NCBI GenBank assembly: GCA_964491915.1
Contig: CAZBHS010000029.1
Location: 1 to 64,000 of the forward strand
From: JAHELQ01 sp964491915
GTDB lineage: Bacteria > Acidobacteriota > Aminicenantia > UBA2199
Length of the DNA stretch: 64,000 nt
Reading direction: 5' to 3'
Shown: piece after piece, positions 34,517 to 46,600 of the stretch
Position numbering within the stretch: the stretch's first letter is position 1
Layout of the letters: every line of letters starts with the position of its first letter
Position numbers and translations under genes: made by a program
The notes under the pieces: model-generated
What the model saw: the letters and a program-made list of their open reading frames with translations, nothing else
Told to the model about the DNA's origin: nothing
Database searches by the model: none

Positions 34517-34869
34517 TGCGTCCTCCTTTTAATAGGTTATTTTAAGGGAAACCGAAAAAAGATGCAATCGGGGGAGGTAGGTGATGATAGCCCGGAGATA
34601 GATATTTGCGGTTAGTACGTAAAAGTTAAGAGTCAAAATAAAGACCTGTCGAAATTGTGATACTTAGGACGCTAGAAAATTAAGCATTTACCGGCTTGAA
34701 GAAAATGTATTTATTTTATATAGCCTGATATACTGTTTGATACAACCGAATCACAAATTTATGGGTTGAAATGCTTGCCCTGGAATGATATTTGTATTTA
34801 TTACACAGAGTGCAATTTATTTTTTAATAATAAATATCAGAATAGACTTGATAAAAAAAAGGAGATAGC

Positions 34870-35028
34870 ATGAAATCAAAAAACTTTAACAAAAAACTCT
34901 CATTGAACAGGCAGACTCTCGTACACCTCGACACGGAAGATTTAAGACGGTTGAACGGCGGAGACGTGTGGACCGATGTTTGTCCACCGACAGTTACTTG
35001 TCCCCCTGAAACGAGACGGTGCCAGTAA
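34870..35028 (+). CDS. Class I lanthipeptide-like RiPP precursor peptide
   Basis: A 52-residue peptide not covered by longer frames. AAGGAGATAG precedes the ATG by a few bases. The leader KKLSLNRQTLVHLDTEDL (residues 8-25) has the KKLSLxxxTxxxL-D/N-x-E pattern of GG-leader natural-product precursors and is followed by RRLNGG (26-31), a double-glycine cleavage site. The core (32-52) contains Cys38, Cys44 and Cys51 and Thr35, Thr41, Thr43 and Thr48, with the repeated CPPTVT/CPPETR motif, so thioether rings are possible. No lanthipeptide synthetase, protease or transporter is adjacent in the window, so it is an orphan. A strong terminator follows. Its 353-base upstream gap contains a sigma-54-like sequence but no other gene. 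Confidence 0.75.
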   Translation: MKSKNFNKKLSLNRQTLVHLDTEDLRRLNGGDVWTDVCPPTVTCPPETRRCQ

Positions 35029-35059
35029 AATCGTCTTTAGCAATCATTGGTTAGTCGTT

Positions 35060-35091
35060 GGGCGGATGTGTTTGATCCGCCCTTTTTTTTT
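35060..35091 (+). terminator. Rho-independent terminator after the RiPP precursor
   Basis: GGGCGGAT (35060-35067) pairs perfectly with ATCCGCCC (35075-35082) around a 7-base loop, followed by nine T. It is the clearest terminator in the window. Confidence 0.92.
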
Positions 35092-35115
35092 ATTCTCTTG
35101 ATCACCACATTCACT

Positions 35116-36123
35116 TTATAGTATAGTCACCATCAATTCCCAGGTTTCGGTATCGGGGTTGTCGTGGAGATGGTAGATTTTGCCGCCGGCGATGGTGAAA
35201 GGGGCTAGGTACATGGGGTTGGCTTTCAAGTTGGGGCAATAGGCGGTTTTGATGAGTTTGTTGTCGAAGGAGAGAATCTTGATCTCCTGGGCGCCTTTTT
35301 TTTGTTTCCAGGTGACGATGTAGACTCGATGGTCCGCCACTTTGAAGTTGTGAATCACCGGAAAGTTGGCGGGGAATAAGAAGCGCCCTTTCAGACGGTC
35401 GAATTCCTGCGGGTCCCATTTATCGAGAAACGCGAAAAATCGATCCTTATAGGCTTTGGTGATGGGGCGTTCTTCGTCTTTTGGGGTGATGGTGGTGATT
35501 TTTTGGCCGTCTGAGGCGAAGACGTTGATCACCCGGTCGGATTCTTCGCTGAAGATTTTGTTGTCGTAGACCTGGTATTTAGGGAAGCCGGGGTTCATGG
35601 GATCGATCTTTCGGCCCCGTTGTTCGTTTTTGACATATTTGGCGATCTCTTTGACTTTCTTGAATTGGGCGTCGTACAGGTTCATGGTGTTGTAGGCTAT
35701 TTTGCCTTCCCGGTAGCGGCCGTCGCTGAGAAAGAATGTGCCGTTGTGCTGGACCGGGAACAGTCCGCCGGTGGTGAGAAAGGCGGTGGCGGTCTCTTTT
35801 TGATAATTGCCGGTAAGATCGTAAACGGAGAGTTTGTTCAAGCTGGTGACCAGAAGGTTGTTTTTGTCGAATGTGAGTCTGACCCCGAGGGTGGGATGGG
35901 TTTTGAATTCTTGCGGCCCTTCGCCCTCGCGGCCGAAGGTTTTGATGTGGGAAAAGTCTTTTAACCGGTAGATGTGCACTTGCGGACCCTCTACGATGTA
36001 GACGCGGTTTTGGTAAATCTCGATGAATTCCGGCCTCAGGACATCCGGTAGGGGAATGGTCTTTCCATCCATTACAAAATACGTTAATAAAAGCAAGATA
36101 ATAATGATAATAATACGTTTCAC
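35116..36123 (-). CDS. Exported six-bladed beta-propeller protein (intact member)
   Basis: A 335-residue exported protein. The GTG at 36123 is chosen because GGAGG lies 5 bases upstream and the protein then begins directly with a signal sequence (KRIIIIIILLLLTYFVMDG); the frame extends a further 37 codons without support. Six beta-propeller blades follow, visible as repeated strand patterns such as VYIVEGPQVHIYRLKDFSHI, FGREGEGPQEF and LLVTSLNKLSVYDLTGNYQK. This is the intact counterpart of the two damaged copies at 23270 and 26831. Function is unknown. It is convergent with the RiPP precursor and separated from it by a terminator. Confidence 0.75.
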   Translation of the reverse strand: MKRIIIIIILLLLTYFVMDGKTIPLPDVLRPEFIEIYQNRVYIVEGPQVHIYRLKDFSHIKTFGREGEGPQEFKTHPTLGVRLTFDKNNLLVTSLNKLSVYDLTGNYQKETATAFLTTGGLFPVQHNGTFFLSDGRYREGKIAYNTMNLYDAQFKKVKEIAKYVKNEQRGRKIDPMNPGFPKYQVYDNKIFSEESDRVINVFASDGQKITTITPKDEERPITKAYKDRFFAFLDKWDPQEFDRLKGRFLFPANFPVIHNFKVADHRVYIVTWKQKKGAQEIKILSFDNKLIKTAYCPNLKANPMYLAPFTIAGGKIYHLHDNPDTETWELMVTIL

Positions 36124-36276
36124 GTTGACCTCCGCAAGCATTGTACCCGAACTTTTTTCGCCGGTCATCACCGGGATTCCATTAGTTTGTAATAAAATGG
36201 TAATCATTGCAATTTTTGTCGCGGTTTTGTACAATTTGATTTTGTAGGAAACTTAGTTTTTTCTCCAGGGAAGGCA

Positions 36277-37473
36277 ATGATGGATGAAATCAAGAATAGT
36301 GGTCAACAAGAGGCGCGGCCGGAGCTGGCAGTCAGGGCCAATTTCAGGAAAGAGCAACCGAAATCGAGGCTTCATTCTAAGGTGATCGCCGGCATCGTGA
36401 TTGTGGGGATCGTTATTGTGGGAGTTGTGACGAAGGGTTCGTCGCGGGCGGACGAGCGAAAGGTTGAACGAACGGTCGTTCCAGAGCAAGCTGTCACTAA
36501 AAAACAGAAAAAAAAGCGTAGTCCGCGGTCCGCGGCCATTGTATTCAATAAAAGAGGGAAGAAGAAAGAGGCATTGGTGCGGAACTACCGGGACAATTAT
36601 TGGCGGCATATCTGGGAAATGGAGTTTGTGCTCTATAAAAATGGCGAGACCCGGCTGGAGGATTTGGAAGAGGTGTGGGACAAGGCGATGCGGCTCAAGT
36701 ACTCCATGAACGGGATTTTCGAACCGCTGGAAGACAAGGATATTGTGAAGGCCCGGCTGGAGGAGTTCGAACGCTTTATTGTCCGTAAGATGGTGGTGTG
36801 GGATGAGACGGCTACGTTGAAGCATGTGCGCAAGGAATGGGAAAAAATCCGCGAGGCGCATTTCGGCACAACCGAACGGTCCAAATATTCGACGGCGGAG
36901 ATGGACAAGGTTCAAATAAAACGGGATCCGCCCAATGATTCGGATATCCGGGAGATTTTGACGGAATTGGAGGAATTTACCGCTCAGTCGCTGATAGAGA
37001 TGCGGGAGTTCAAGAAGCGGCGGAAAGAAATCGCCGGATTGGAGGGTACGAGTCTGAAATCCGAGTTGCGGCACGAACTGGATAACGATGTTCAGGCCTG
37101 GGTCTATCAATGGGTGGATAAAGTCGATAAGGTGACTGCCTGCAAACGGCCGCGCCCGATTTGGTGGTTTGAAGGAAAGGGAAAATACCGGCTGCATAAA
37201 GAGGGGCATTCCAAGAACCCTTATCGTGTATCTAAAATAAATTGGAATAGCTGGCACAAAGGGAATATCATCTTGACAACCTATGACCAGGGGCCGAAGC
37301 CTTTTCGCCGGGTGTTGAGATATATTGATTCCGTGAGGGGCAGTTTGACCGGGGCGTCGCGGGATCTGGGGAATTGGTACATGTCTTCGCTGGATAGGTG
37401 TATCGGTGGTTTAGAACAGGCGGAAAAGGAATTGGCCTCCGCCCGGGAGAAGATGAAAGAAATAGCCTTCTGA
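36277..37473 (+). CDS. Membrane-anchored Lys-rich helical protein, unknown
   Basis: A 398-residue protein. A short cytoplasmic N-terminus is followed by one hydrophobic helix (KVIAGIVIVGIVIVGVVTKG, about residues 36-55), then a Lys/Arg-rich linker and a long helical region with heptad-like charge patterning (for example residues 115-245 and the last 35). GGAAGG precedes tandem ATGs at 36277 and 36280. I recognise no family or catalytic motif; IWWFEGKGKYRLHKEG near residue 300 is the only compact segment. It is divergent from the propeller gene and lies just upstream of the hybrid megasynthase, with no overlap. Confidence 0.65.
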   Translation: MMDEIKNSGQQEARPELAVRANFRKEQPKSRLHSKVIAGIVIVGIVIVGVVTKGSSRADERKVERTVVPEQAVTKKQKKKRSPRSAAIVFNKRGKKKEALVRNYRDNYWRHIWEMEFVLYKNGETRLEDLEEVWDKAMRLKYSMNGIFEPLEDKDIVKARLEEFERFIVRKMVVWDETATLKHVRKEWEKIREAHFGTTERSKYSTAEMDKVQIKRDPPNDSDIREILTELEEFTAQSLIEMREFKKRRKEIAGLEGTSLKSELRHELDNDVQAWVYQWVDKVDKVTACKRPRPIWWFEGKGKYRLHKEGHSKNPYRVSKINWNSWHKGNIILTTYDQGPKPFRRVLRYIDSVRGSLTGASRDLGNWYMSSLDRCIGGLEQAEKELASAREKMKEIAF

Positions 37474-37616
37474 ACTCAATTCAAAATGGGTTCATAATTT
37501 TAATGGTTTTAATGTAACCTGCTTTGTGTTATTCAAAGCTTGTTTCCTAATCGCCCTAGAAGATGGAAACAATCCAAAATTTCAAACCGGTTTTAATGGA
37601 CCGGGAGGCTATGCTC

Positions 37617-40600
37617 ATGAAACCAGAAAAAATCCAAGCCCCTGAAATAGAGGATCTGCTTCCGCTGACTCCCATGCAGGAGGCGATGCTCTTTCACTAT
37701 ATCTCCGCCGCGGAAAACGATCTCTATCTCGAACAGGTCTGTCTCGAGATCGAAGGCCGGCTCGACATCAGCGGACTCACCGCCGCCTGGAACCGGGTGA
37801 TCGAGCTTCATCCGGCGCTGCGCACCTGCTTTCGTTGGAAAAAAATCAAACAACCGGTGCAGATGGTGTTGAAGCGGTTCCGCATTATTATTGATGGCCA
37901 TGATATCTCATCGGTTGAGGACAAGCTTCAGGAGCAAGCTCTCGAATCGTTGACATCGAGAATCCGTCGAGAACCTCTGGATTTGGAGGATGTTCCCTTG
38001 CGGGTATCTGTGGTGAAAGTGGCGGAGGGGAGGCAGTGGATGGTGGCCACCTATCACCATATTTTGATGGATGGCTGGAGCAACGGCATTGTAATGAAGC
38101 AGGTGCTCGATTGCTTGCGGGCTCCGACAGAAGAGAATCCGCTCCTCGAACAAAATGCTCCGCCGTTTAAATCCTATGTCCGCTGGCTCAAAAATCTGGA
38201 TCAAAAGAAACAACGGGAGTTTTGGATTCGCTATCTGACGGGCGTGGAAGCGGAGGCTCAATTGCCGGAGAAGGCTATGCCGGAGGACGGCGAGGGGACA
38301 GGTTGTCATGTGGTGCGGTTGGAGCCGCCGCTCGGTGAATCGTTGCAGAGGCGGTCGCAAGAAGCGAAGACGACGCTTGCCGCCGTGGTCTACAGCGCGT
38401 GGGGATTGTTGTTGGCGCGCTATTGCGATACAGAGGATGTTGTGTTCGGCGCCACTGTATCGGGGCGGCCGGCGGAATTGCCGGAGGTCGGCCGGATGGT
38501 GGGGTTGATGATCAACACCTTGCCGTTGCGGTTGTCATTGGCTGAACATCAGCGGGTCTCTTCTCTTTGGACCTCTGTCTCCCGCGATCTCGAGGAGCGC
38601 GAGCCTTATAGTTATGTGTCGCCCGCGGATGTGAACGGTTTGTTTGACACGGTTGTGGTGGTGGAGAATTATCCGCTGACAATGGCAGGCGGGGATGATG
38701 GCTGCGGGCCGCGGGTGAAGGATGCCCGGTTTTTTGAGCGCACCCATTACCGGTTGACTGTGTTGGTGCGATTGTATGACGGGATACGCATTGATTTGAT
38801 GTATCGGAAATCCTCATTTGGGGCGGATGTGATCCAGGGCATCGGCGAATCGTTGCGGCGGATTCTTCGCTTCATGAGCCTGTCCCCTGACGAGCCTCTG
38901 TCGGCGTGCGATCTTCTGGATTCGCGGCGGAAGGAAGAGATACTGCTTCGATTCAACGACACAGGGAGAGAGGTGACTGGGAATTTGATGTTCCTGGAGT
39001 TGTGGGACAACCGGGTCCGGCAACATCCCGATAAAGTGGCGGTTATCGGCTGGCGCGACGGCAAGCGGGTTGATATGTGCTATGGGGCATTGGATGAGCG
39101 GGCTCTTCAGGTGGCCGGGTATTTGGCCGGCAAGGGATGCGGCCCTGGAAGGATTGTCGCCTTGATGATGGAGCGGACCCCGGAGTTGGTGATTGCCATG
39201 ATTGCTGTACTCAAACGTGGGGCCGCCTATTTGCCCATTGAAGCGGATGCTCCGCAGCAACGGGTGGATTTTATGCTTCGGGACAGCGATGCGCGGTTCG
39301 TGCTGAGGGATGGATCGTTCGCGTCTGCATGCGTGGGCAACGAGACGGCTTCGACACCGGAAGACGCGGCTTATGTTATTTATACATCCGGCACCACCGG
39401 AAGACCGAAGGGAGTGGTGATCGGGCATTTGGCCCTGGCGAATTTTATCGCAGGCATCATCGCCGTCATCCCCATCGATGGCGAGGATACTCTCCTGTCT
39501 CTGACCACGGCGGCGTTCGATATTTTTGTGTTGGAGTCGTTGCTGCCGTTGAGTCGCGGCTCGACGGTGTGTCTTGGGACGCGGCGAGAGCAACTGGAAC
39601 CGGGCAGGGCGGCGGCGATGATGGACGCCGTAGGAGCGACAGTATTGCAAGCGACACCGTCGCGGTTGCGGGCCTTTATGGAAAACAGCGCGTTTCGCCG
39701 GGAGTTGGAGAATCTGAATGTTTTATTGGTGGGGGGCGAACCGTTCCCTCCAATGCTGGAAGCTGAACTGCGCACGGTCGAGGGGAAGATCAGGATATTC
39801 AATATGTACGGGCCGACCGAGACCACTGTATGGTCCACGGTGAAGGAAATCGGCGGGCCGGGGATCGGCAGCATCGGCTTTCCTATAGCCAATACCGGAT
39901 TATTCATTTTAAATAAAGCGTTGGCTCCGCAACCGCCGGGGGCGCCGGGGGATTTGTATATCGGCGGCTTCGGGCTCGCCTGCGGCTACCTGAACCGGCA
40001 AGAACTGACGGATGAGTCGTTTATTACGTTGGAGCCCGGCCATTTTGGTGTGGAGATCGGGACGCCGCGGCTCTACCGCACCGGCGATTCGGCCGTCTGG
40101 GAGGCGGACGGCAGTATCACGTTCATCGGGCGGCGGGACCAACAATTGAAGATTCGCGGCTTCCGCGTCGAGCCGGCGGAGATCGAGCATGCCCTCTGCC
40201 GGCATCCGGGGGTGAGTGAAGCTGTTGTGCTGCCGCGGGAGGGGATTGAGGGTTTTCTTGAATTGCGCGCTTATGTGGTGAGCGAAGATGAGGCTCTGCC
40301 TCGGCGGTTGCGAGAATATCTCGATGACCTGCTGCCGGCTTATATGATCCCTGCGGGTTTTGTGGCGGTGGAACGAATCCCCCTGACGGCCAACGGCAAA
40401 ACCGATCACCGGGCTTTGGCGGCGTTGGAGTTGACGGAGGTCTGCGAAGGGGCGGATGTTGAAACGGCCGATCATCCTGTCACCGATCATGAGACGTTGG
40501 TGATGGAGATCTGGCGGCAGGTGTTGGGGCGTGAACAGATACCTCTGGACCGGCCGTTTTTTGAATTGGGGGGCAACTCATTTTTGTTGATCCGGGTGCA

Positions 40601-43600
40601 CAGCCGGTTGCTGGAGGCCACAAAGCTGGAGTTTCCGATTACCACACTCTTTCGCCATCCAACGGTTCGCACGTTGGCGGCCTATATTGGGCGGGACACC
40701 GCTGGGGGGGATTGCAATGACGAGGAGACGATGGCGCCTGCCCAGGGGCCGGTGGCGGTGATCGGCATGGCGGGGCGGTTTCCCGGCGCATGGACTATCG
40801 GGCAGTTCTGGGAAAACCTATGCGGCGGTATCGAGTCCATCCGTAGATTCGGGCCACAGGAATTGCTGGACGCTGGGGCCTCGGGCGAGGTGATCCGCGA
40901 TTCGTTGCTGGTCAATGTCAAGGGCGTTCTTCCGGGGTATGATCTTTTTGACGCAGAGTTTTTCGACGTCAACACCCGCGAGGCGGAGATGATGGACCCG
41001 CAATTGAGATTGCTGCACGAGCTCGCCTGGGAGGCGTTGGAGGATGCGTGCATCGATCCCTTCTCGTTTGAAGGGCGGATCGGTCTGTTTGCCGCGACCA
41101 TGGAAAATAGCGGGTGGTTGAATGTTTTCAGGGGACAGGCGACGAGCCATTCCCAATGGCTGGGGGCCTGGAGTTTATGCGACCGGGACTTCCTGGCGAC
41201 GCGGGTGGCGTTCGCGTTAAATCTGCGCGGGCCGGCCATGACGATTCAAACGGCGTGCTCATCGTCGTTGACGGCGGTGGACGCGGCGGTGCAGGCATTG
41301 GAGCGCAGGCGCGCGGACGTCGCGTTGGCCGGCGGCGTGTCTTTTACCCTGGAAGATCAACTGGGGTATCCGTATGAGGAGGGGATGGTGCGCTCGGCCG
41401 ACGGACGCTGCCGGGCGTTTGACCGGGCGGCCGCCGGCACAGTCGGTGGAAACGGCGGCGGGATGGTGGCGCTCAAGCTTATGGAAGCGGTGGATGAGAG
41501 ATTCGAGCATGTGGAGGCCATTATCGTTGGGTCCGCCGTCAATAATGACGGGGCAGGGAAAGTCGGTTACACCGCCCCAGGTATCGAGGGACAGGCGGAT
41601 GTGATCCGGCAAGCGATGCGCAAGGCGGGAATCGATCCCTCGACAATCGGTTATATCGAAGCCCACGGCACCGGTACCAAATTGGGAGATCCAGTGGAAA
41701 TCGCGGGCTTGAAAGCCGCGTATGCCCTTGATAGCAGGCAGCATATCGCCATCGGCTCGGTCAAGAGCAATATCGGCCACCTGGACGCCGCCGCCGGTGT
41801 GGCGGGTTTGATTAAAACGGTGTTGGCGGTGCGGGAGGGGAAGATTCCTCCCAGCTTACATGTGGATGAACCCAATCCGGCCATCGGCTTTGAGAGTACG
41901 CCGTTTTATGTCAATCGCGACTTGCGTGATTGGGATGCCGGCGATGGGCCGCGGCGGGGAGCGGTCAGTTCGTTTGGCATCGGCGGCACCAACGCCCATG
42001 TGATTGTGGAAGCGGCGGATGCCGGGGAGAAGCGGAGGTGCGAAGCCGCAACGGGGCGAAGGCGGCATCGGCTCCTTCTATTGTCCGCCAAAGATGAAGC
42101 GGCTCTGCTGGATAAGGCGGACCACACGGCATTGTTTTTGCAAGCCGATGGGCGTGTACTATTTGAGGATGTGTGTCTGACATTGCAAACCGGGCGGCGT
42201 CATTTTTCTTTTCGCTGGGCCGGCGTGGCGGAGGGCCGCGAGGAAGCTCTCGATATATTGACCGCTAGCCCGTCGTTGAAGGCTGGAATCTGTAAGGTTG
42301 AAGACCGGGCTTTGGGGTGTGTGTTTTTGTTTCCCGGACAGGGGACACAATACGGCGGCATGGCGGCTGATCTTTACCGGGACGAACCGCTCTTCCGGGA
42401 GAGTTGGGACCGGTGTCTTAAACTAGTGCAGCGTGTTTCGCCGGAGAATTTATATGAAGACCGGGATGAGGCCCTGCGGCGAACCGCGGTGGCGCAACCA
42501 CTTTTGTTCGCGTTTGAATATTCGTTGGCCCGGTTGTTGATGGGGTGGGGTATCCGGCCCTGCGCTATGATGGGGCATAGTATCGGCGAATTTGTGGCCG
42601 CTTGTCTGGCGGGGGTGATGTCGCTGGAGGACGCGTCGCGATTGGTGGCGGTACGGGGGAGGTTGATGCAAGCTCAGCCTTCGGGCTCTATGGTGGCGGT
42701 TCAGGCGTCGGAAGAGCTGCTGCTGGAGTTTATGGAAACCACTCCGGACGTCTCTATCGCCGCTGTGAACACGCCGGAGATGTGTGTGATATCCGGGCGG
42801 GCAGAGGCTGTCGAGCGAGTGGCGGCTCGACTGCAAGAGCGGGGAATCGTTTGTCGTTCCTTGCATACCTCCCACGCGTTCCATTCGGCGATGATGGAGC
42901 CGGCGATGGAAGCGTTCGCTCACGAGGTCGGGCAAGCAAAGCTTCATCCGCCGAAGATTCCGTTTGTGTCCAATGTGACGGGGCGGATGATCACGGCGGA
43001 GCAAGCCACAGATCCTGATTATTGGGCGCGGCATCTGCGGGAGCCTGTCAGGTGGTCGGCGGGGCTCGAGACCATGATGAAGAGGGGGAACGCGGTATTT
43101 ATCGAAGTGGGACCCGGACGGACCCTCAGTACTTTCGCAGTGAGACATCCTGACAATGGCGGCCGTTTCCCCGCCGTTCAGTTGATCAAACATCCCCAGG
43201 ACACTGGCGCGCAGGACCGCTTCTTTTACCGCCAAATGGGGAAGCTCTGGCTCCACGGTTTGCCGCTGGATTGGCGGGCCTTTAATCAAGACGACGCGGG
43301 CCGCTGTGTGTCGCTGCCCACCTATCCATTTCAGCGGCAACGCTATTGGCCGGAGCCGTTGGCCGGTGGAAGAGTCAAACCCTTTGCCGCCGATGGTTTG
43401 CTCTATTGGGCCGGATGGGAAGAGGCGCCTCTGGAAGCCGGCCTGGAGCAACCGGTTGACGCGGATAGTTTGTGGTTGGTATTGGTAAACACAGCCGGGG
43501 AGCCTCTGGTCCAACGGATGAGAGAGCGGGGCCATCGGGTCGTGGAGGTGAGAACCGGCACGGATTTTCGCGGCTCTATCGATGCGGGCTTCGATGTGGA

Positions 43601-46600
43601 TCCCGGTGATGAAGAGCATTACAAGCGGTTGATGTCGGAATGCCGCCGGCAAAACTCCGGACCCATGCGGGTGGCGCATTTGTGGAATCTCGAGGAGCGG
43701 ATGCTGGAGCCGGCGCTCGACCGCATCGATCATGATATGACACTGAACTTTTATAGCTTGATCTATCTGATCAAAGCCTTTGATTCAATGGGAACAAAAA
43801 TGCCTCTGAAGATCTCGATAGTGACTTATGAGAATCCGCTGGGGGCTCTGGCGGCGGGACCGGCGCGGGTGATCCCCCTCGAGTATCCGTCGGTTGCGGT
43901 TCGGTGGGTCGAACTTGACCACCGGCAATGTGACTGGGACGAGGTGATGACGGAACTCTGCGTCGAAGCCGGGGACGCGGTCACGGCGCTCCGGGGCGGT
44001 GGGCGGTTTGTCCCCGGTTATCGACCGCTCAAAGCGGATGCGTGCCGCCGGCCATTGCCCCTGGAGCGCGGCGGCGTTTATGTGCTGACCGGCGGTTTGG
44101 GAGCGTTGGGGCGGACTGTGGCGGAGTATCTTCTGAAATCATGGGATGCCCGCGTGGTAATGGTGAACCGTTCGCCATTGCCGGCGCCGGAAGCCTGGAT
44201 GCGCGCTCTCCAATTGCCGGGGACATCGCCGGACATGAGGCGGCGCATCCAGTGTCTCATGTCCGCGGTCCTCGAGGATAAGAATCTCTTGTGTCTGACC
44301 GCTGATGTGGCCGATCCTGAAGAGATGGCGGAAGCTCTCGATGAAGCGAAACGACGATTCGGCCCCATCCAGGGGGCGTTTCATTGCGCCGGAGCGGCGG
44401 ATGGACGATTGCTGCCGCTAGTGACCGGGGAATGGGCGCGGCGGGTGATGGCTCCCAAAGTCGAAGGTCTTCTGGTTCTCGACCGGCTAGTGGCGAAGGA
44501 AGAGCTGGATTTTGTCGTGGCGTTTTCGTCCATCAATACGGTGGCGTCTTCCGCCGGCCAGACCTGTTACACGTCCGCCAACGCGTTTATGGACGCCTAT
44601 TGCCGTTATCGCAATCTTCATACCGGGAGGGGGCCGTTTTATTTGAGCATTGATTGGGATGCCTGGAGCGAGGCGGGGATGGCGGTGTCCAATGACATTG
44701 GGCGCGAGCCGCTGGCGCATCCATTATTCTTTTGCCGCCAGCGGGAGACGGGGGCGGTTATTTACCAGTCGTGTCTTCACGCGGGGGATTGTTGGCTTTT
44801 GGCGGAACATAGGGTGGGGGACAGGTGCGTGCTTCCGGGGACTGCGTATTTGGAATTGGCGATCAACGCGGTCGCTCTGCAAACAGGGAGCTCCACCGGG
44901 TTGTGCTTGCGGGATGTCTATTTTTTGTCGCCGTTGACAGCTTTGGAGGGCGAAGAGATTGTGCTGCGAACCTCGGTGCGGGAGGAGAGCGGCGGCTTCC
45001 GGTTTACGATCCAAAGCCCGGCGGCGGCCGGTGGGGATCCGGTGATTCACGCCATCGGCTTTTGTGAATGGAGCGATGACGAGGGCGATTTTGACGGCTC
45101 TCTGGAGGAGATGCTCGCAGGGATGCATCCGGTGGTTTGTCGGCACGATGGGGGCGTTTGGTATGGGGACAGGTGGAACACTGTTTCCAGGACCTTATTG
45201 GGAAAGAACCGGGCCGCGGCGTTTTTGGAGATGCCGCCCGGCTATGACCGGGACTTTGAGATATTTCATCTGCATCCGGCGCTGCTTGATTCGGCGACGA
45301 TGTTTGCCGGCCGTTGCATGGAGGAAGAATGGGATGATGCCGTGCCCTTCGGCTACCGGAAGCTCGCGATTTACGCTGCCATACCGCCGCGAGCGATTGC
45401 CGTCGCTGAATGGAGCGATGGGGGCGATCGTGACGATGAGGCTCTGTCGCTCGATGTCACGCTGCTGACGCCGGAGGGGCGGAGGATCGCCTCCATCGAG
45501 GGATTCGTGATGAAACGGGTGCCGCCGGTTGACAAGGCGTTTACCTTGAACGAGGAATTGTTTATTGGGGGGCCCGGCGATCTGGATTCGCTTGAATACC
45601 GGGATACCCGGAGAGAGGTACCTCTCGCCGGCGAAGTGGAAGTGGAAATCGTGGCCACAGGGCTGAACTACAAAGAGGTGTTGGTGGCGTTGGGTGTTTT
45701 GCCGGCGCCGGATGACGGGGATGTGTCGTTCGGCCTGGAGTGCTGCGGGATTGTGGCGGGGGTGGGGCCGGGGGTGACGGAGTTCGCGGTCGGCGACGAG
45801 GTGATCTGTTATGGAGATTCCCTGTTTGGAAGGTATCGATGTTTGCCTGCGGCGCAGGTGGTTCATAAACCCATGAATGTGGATATGTACCGGGCCGCCG
45901 GTATTCCGTTGGCGTTTTTGACCGCTTATTATGGGTTGGTGGAATTGGGGCGGCTCAAACAAGGAGAGCGGGTGTTGATTCATTCGGCCGGCGGCGGCGT
46001 GGGATTGGCGGCTGTGGCCATCGCCCGGTTTTTGCAAGGGGAAATTTTCGCCACCGCCGGGAGCGAGGAGAAGCGGGAGTATTTGCGGTCCTTGGGGATT
46101 CGTCATGTGATGGATTCCCGGTCCCGGGAGTTTGCCCGGCAGGTGATGGACGCCACCGAGGGGAAGGGAGTCCATCTGGTTCTCAATTCTTTGTCCGGCG
46201 ATTTTATCGAGTTGGGGCTCTCGGTAGTGGCTCCTCATGGACGGTTTATCGAGCTGGGGCTGCGGGATATTGTGGAGGACCGCCCGCTGGGGTTGCGGGC
46301 CTTTCGGAAGGGGATCGCGTTTATGGCCCTTCACGTCTCAACCGGGATTCCCGGTTTTGGCGATGTGTTTCGCCGGATCGTCCGCCATATCGAAGCTGGG
46401 GATTTTGAGCCGGTGATGTGCCGGGTATTTGCCCAACATGAGGCGGCGAGCGCGTTTCGTTTGCTGGCCGGTTCGCGCCATATGGGAAAACTTGTGGTTG
46501 CCCGCAAACCAAAACCGGACACGGAAAACACTCATTTGGGCTTGACGTCTGGACAAGGATTGGAAGCGCTTCTGCAAGCGTTGCGCCTGGGAGGAACCAA

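Noticed and set aside
34517..34869. RiPP modification enzyme next to the precursor
   Set aside because: The upstream stretch has no open frame of useful length; neighbours are a TPR protein and a beta-propeller protein.
42450..46334. Long antisense frames (427 and 379 codons) within the first megasynthase
   Set aside because: GC-rich codon use opens antisense frames; low-complexity His/Arg/Pro composition and no motifs.
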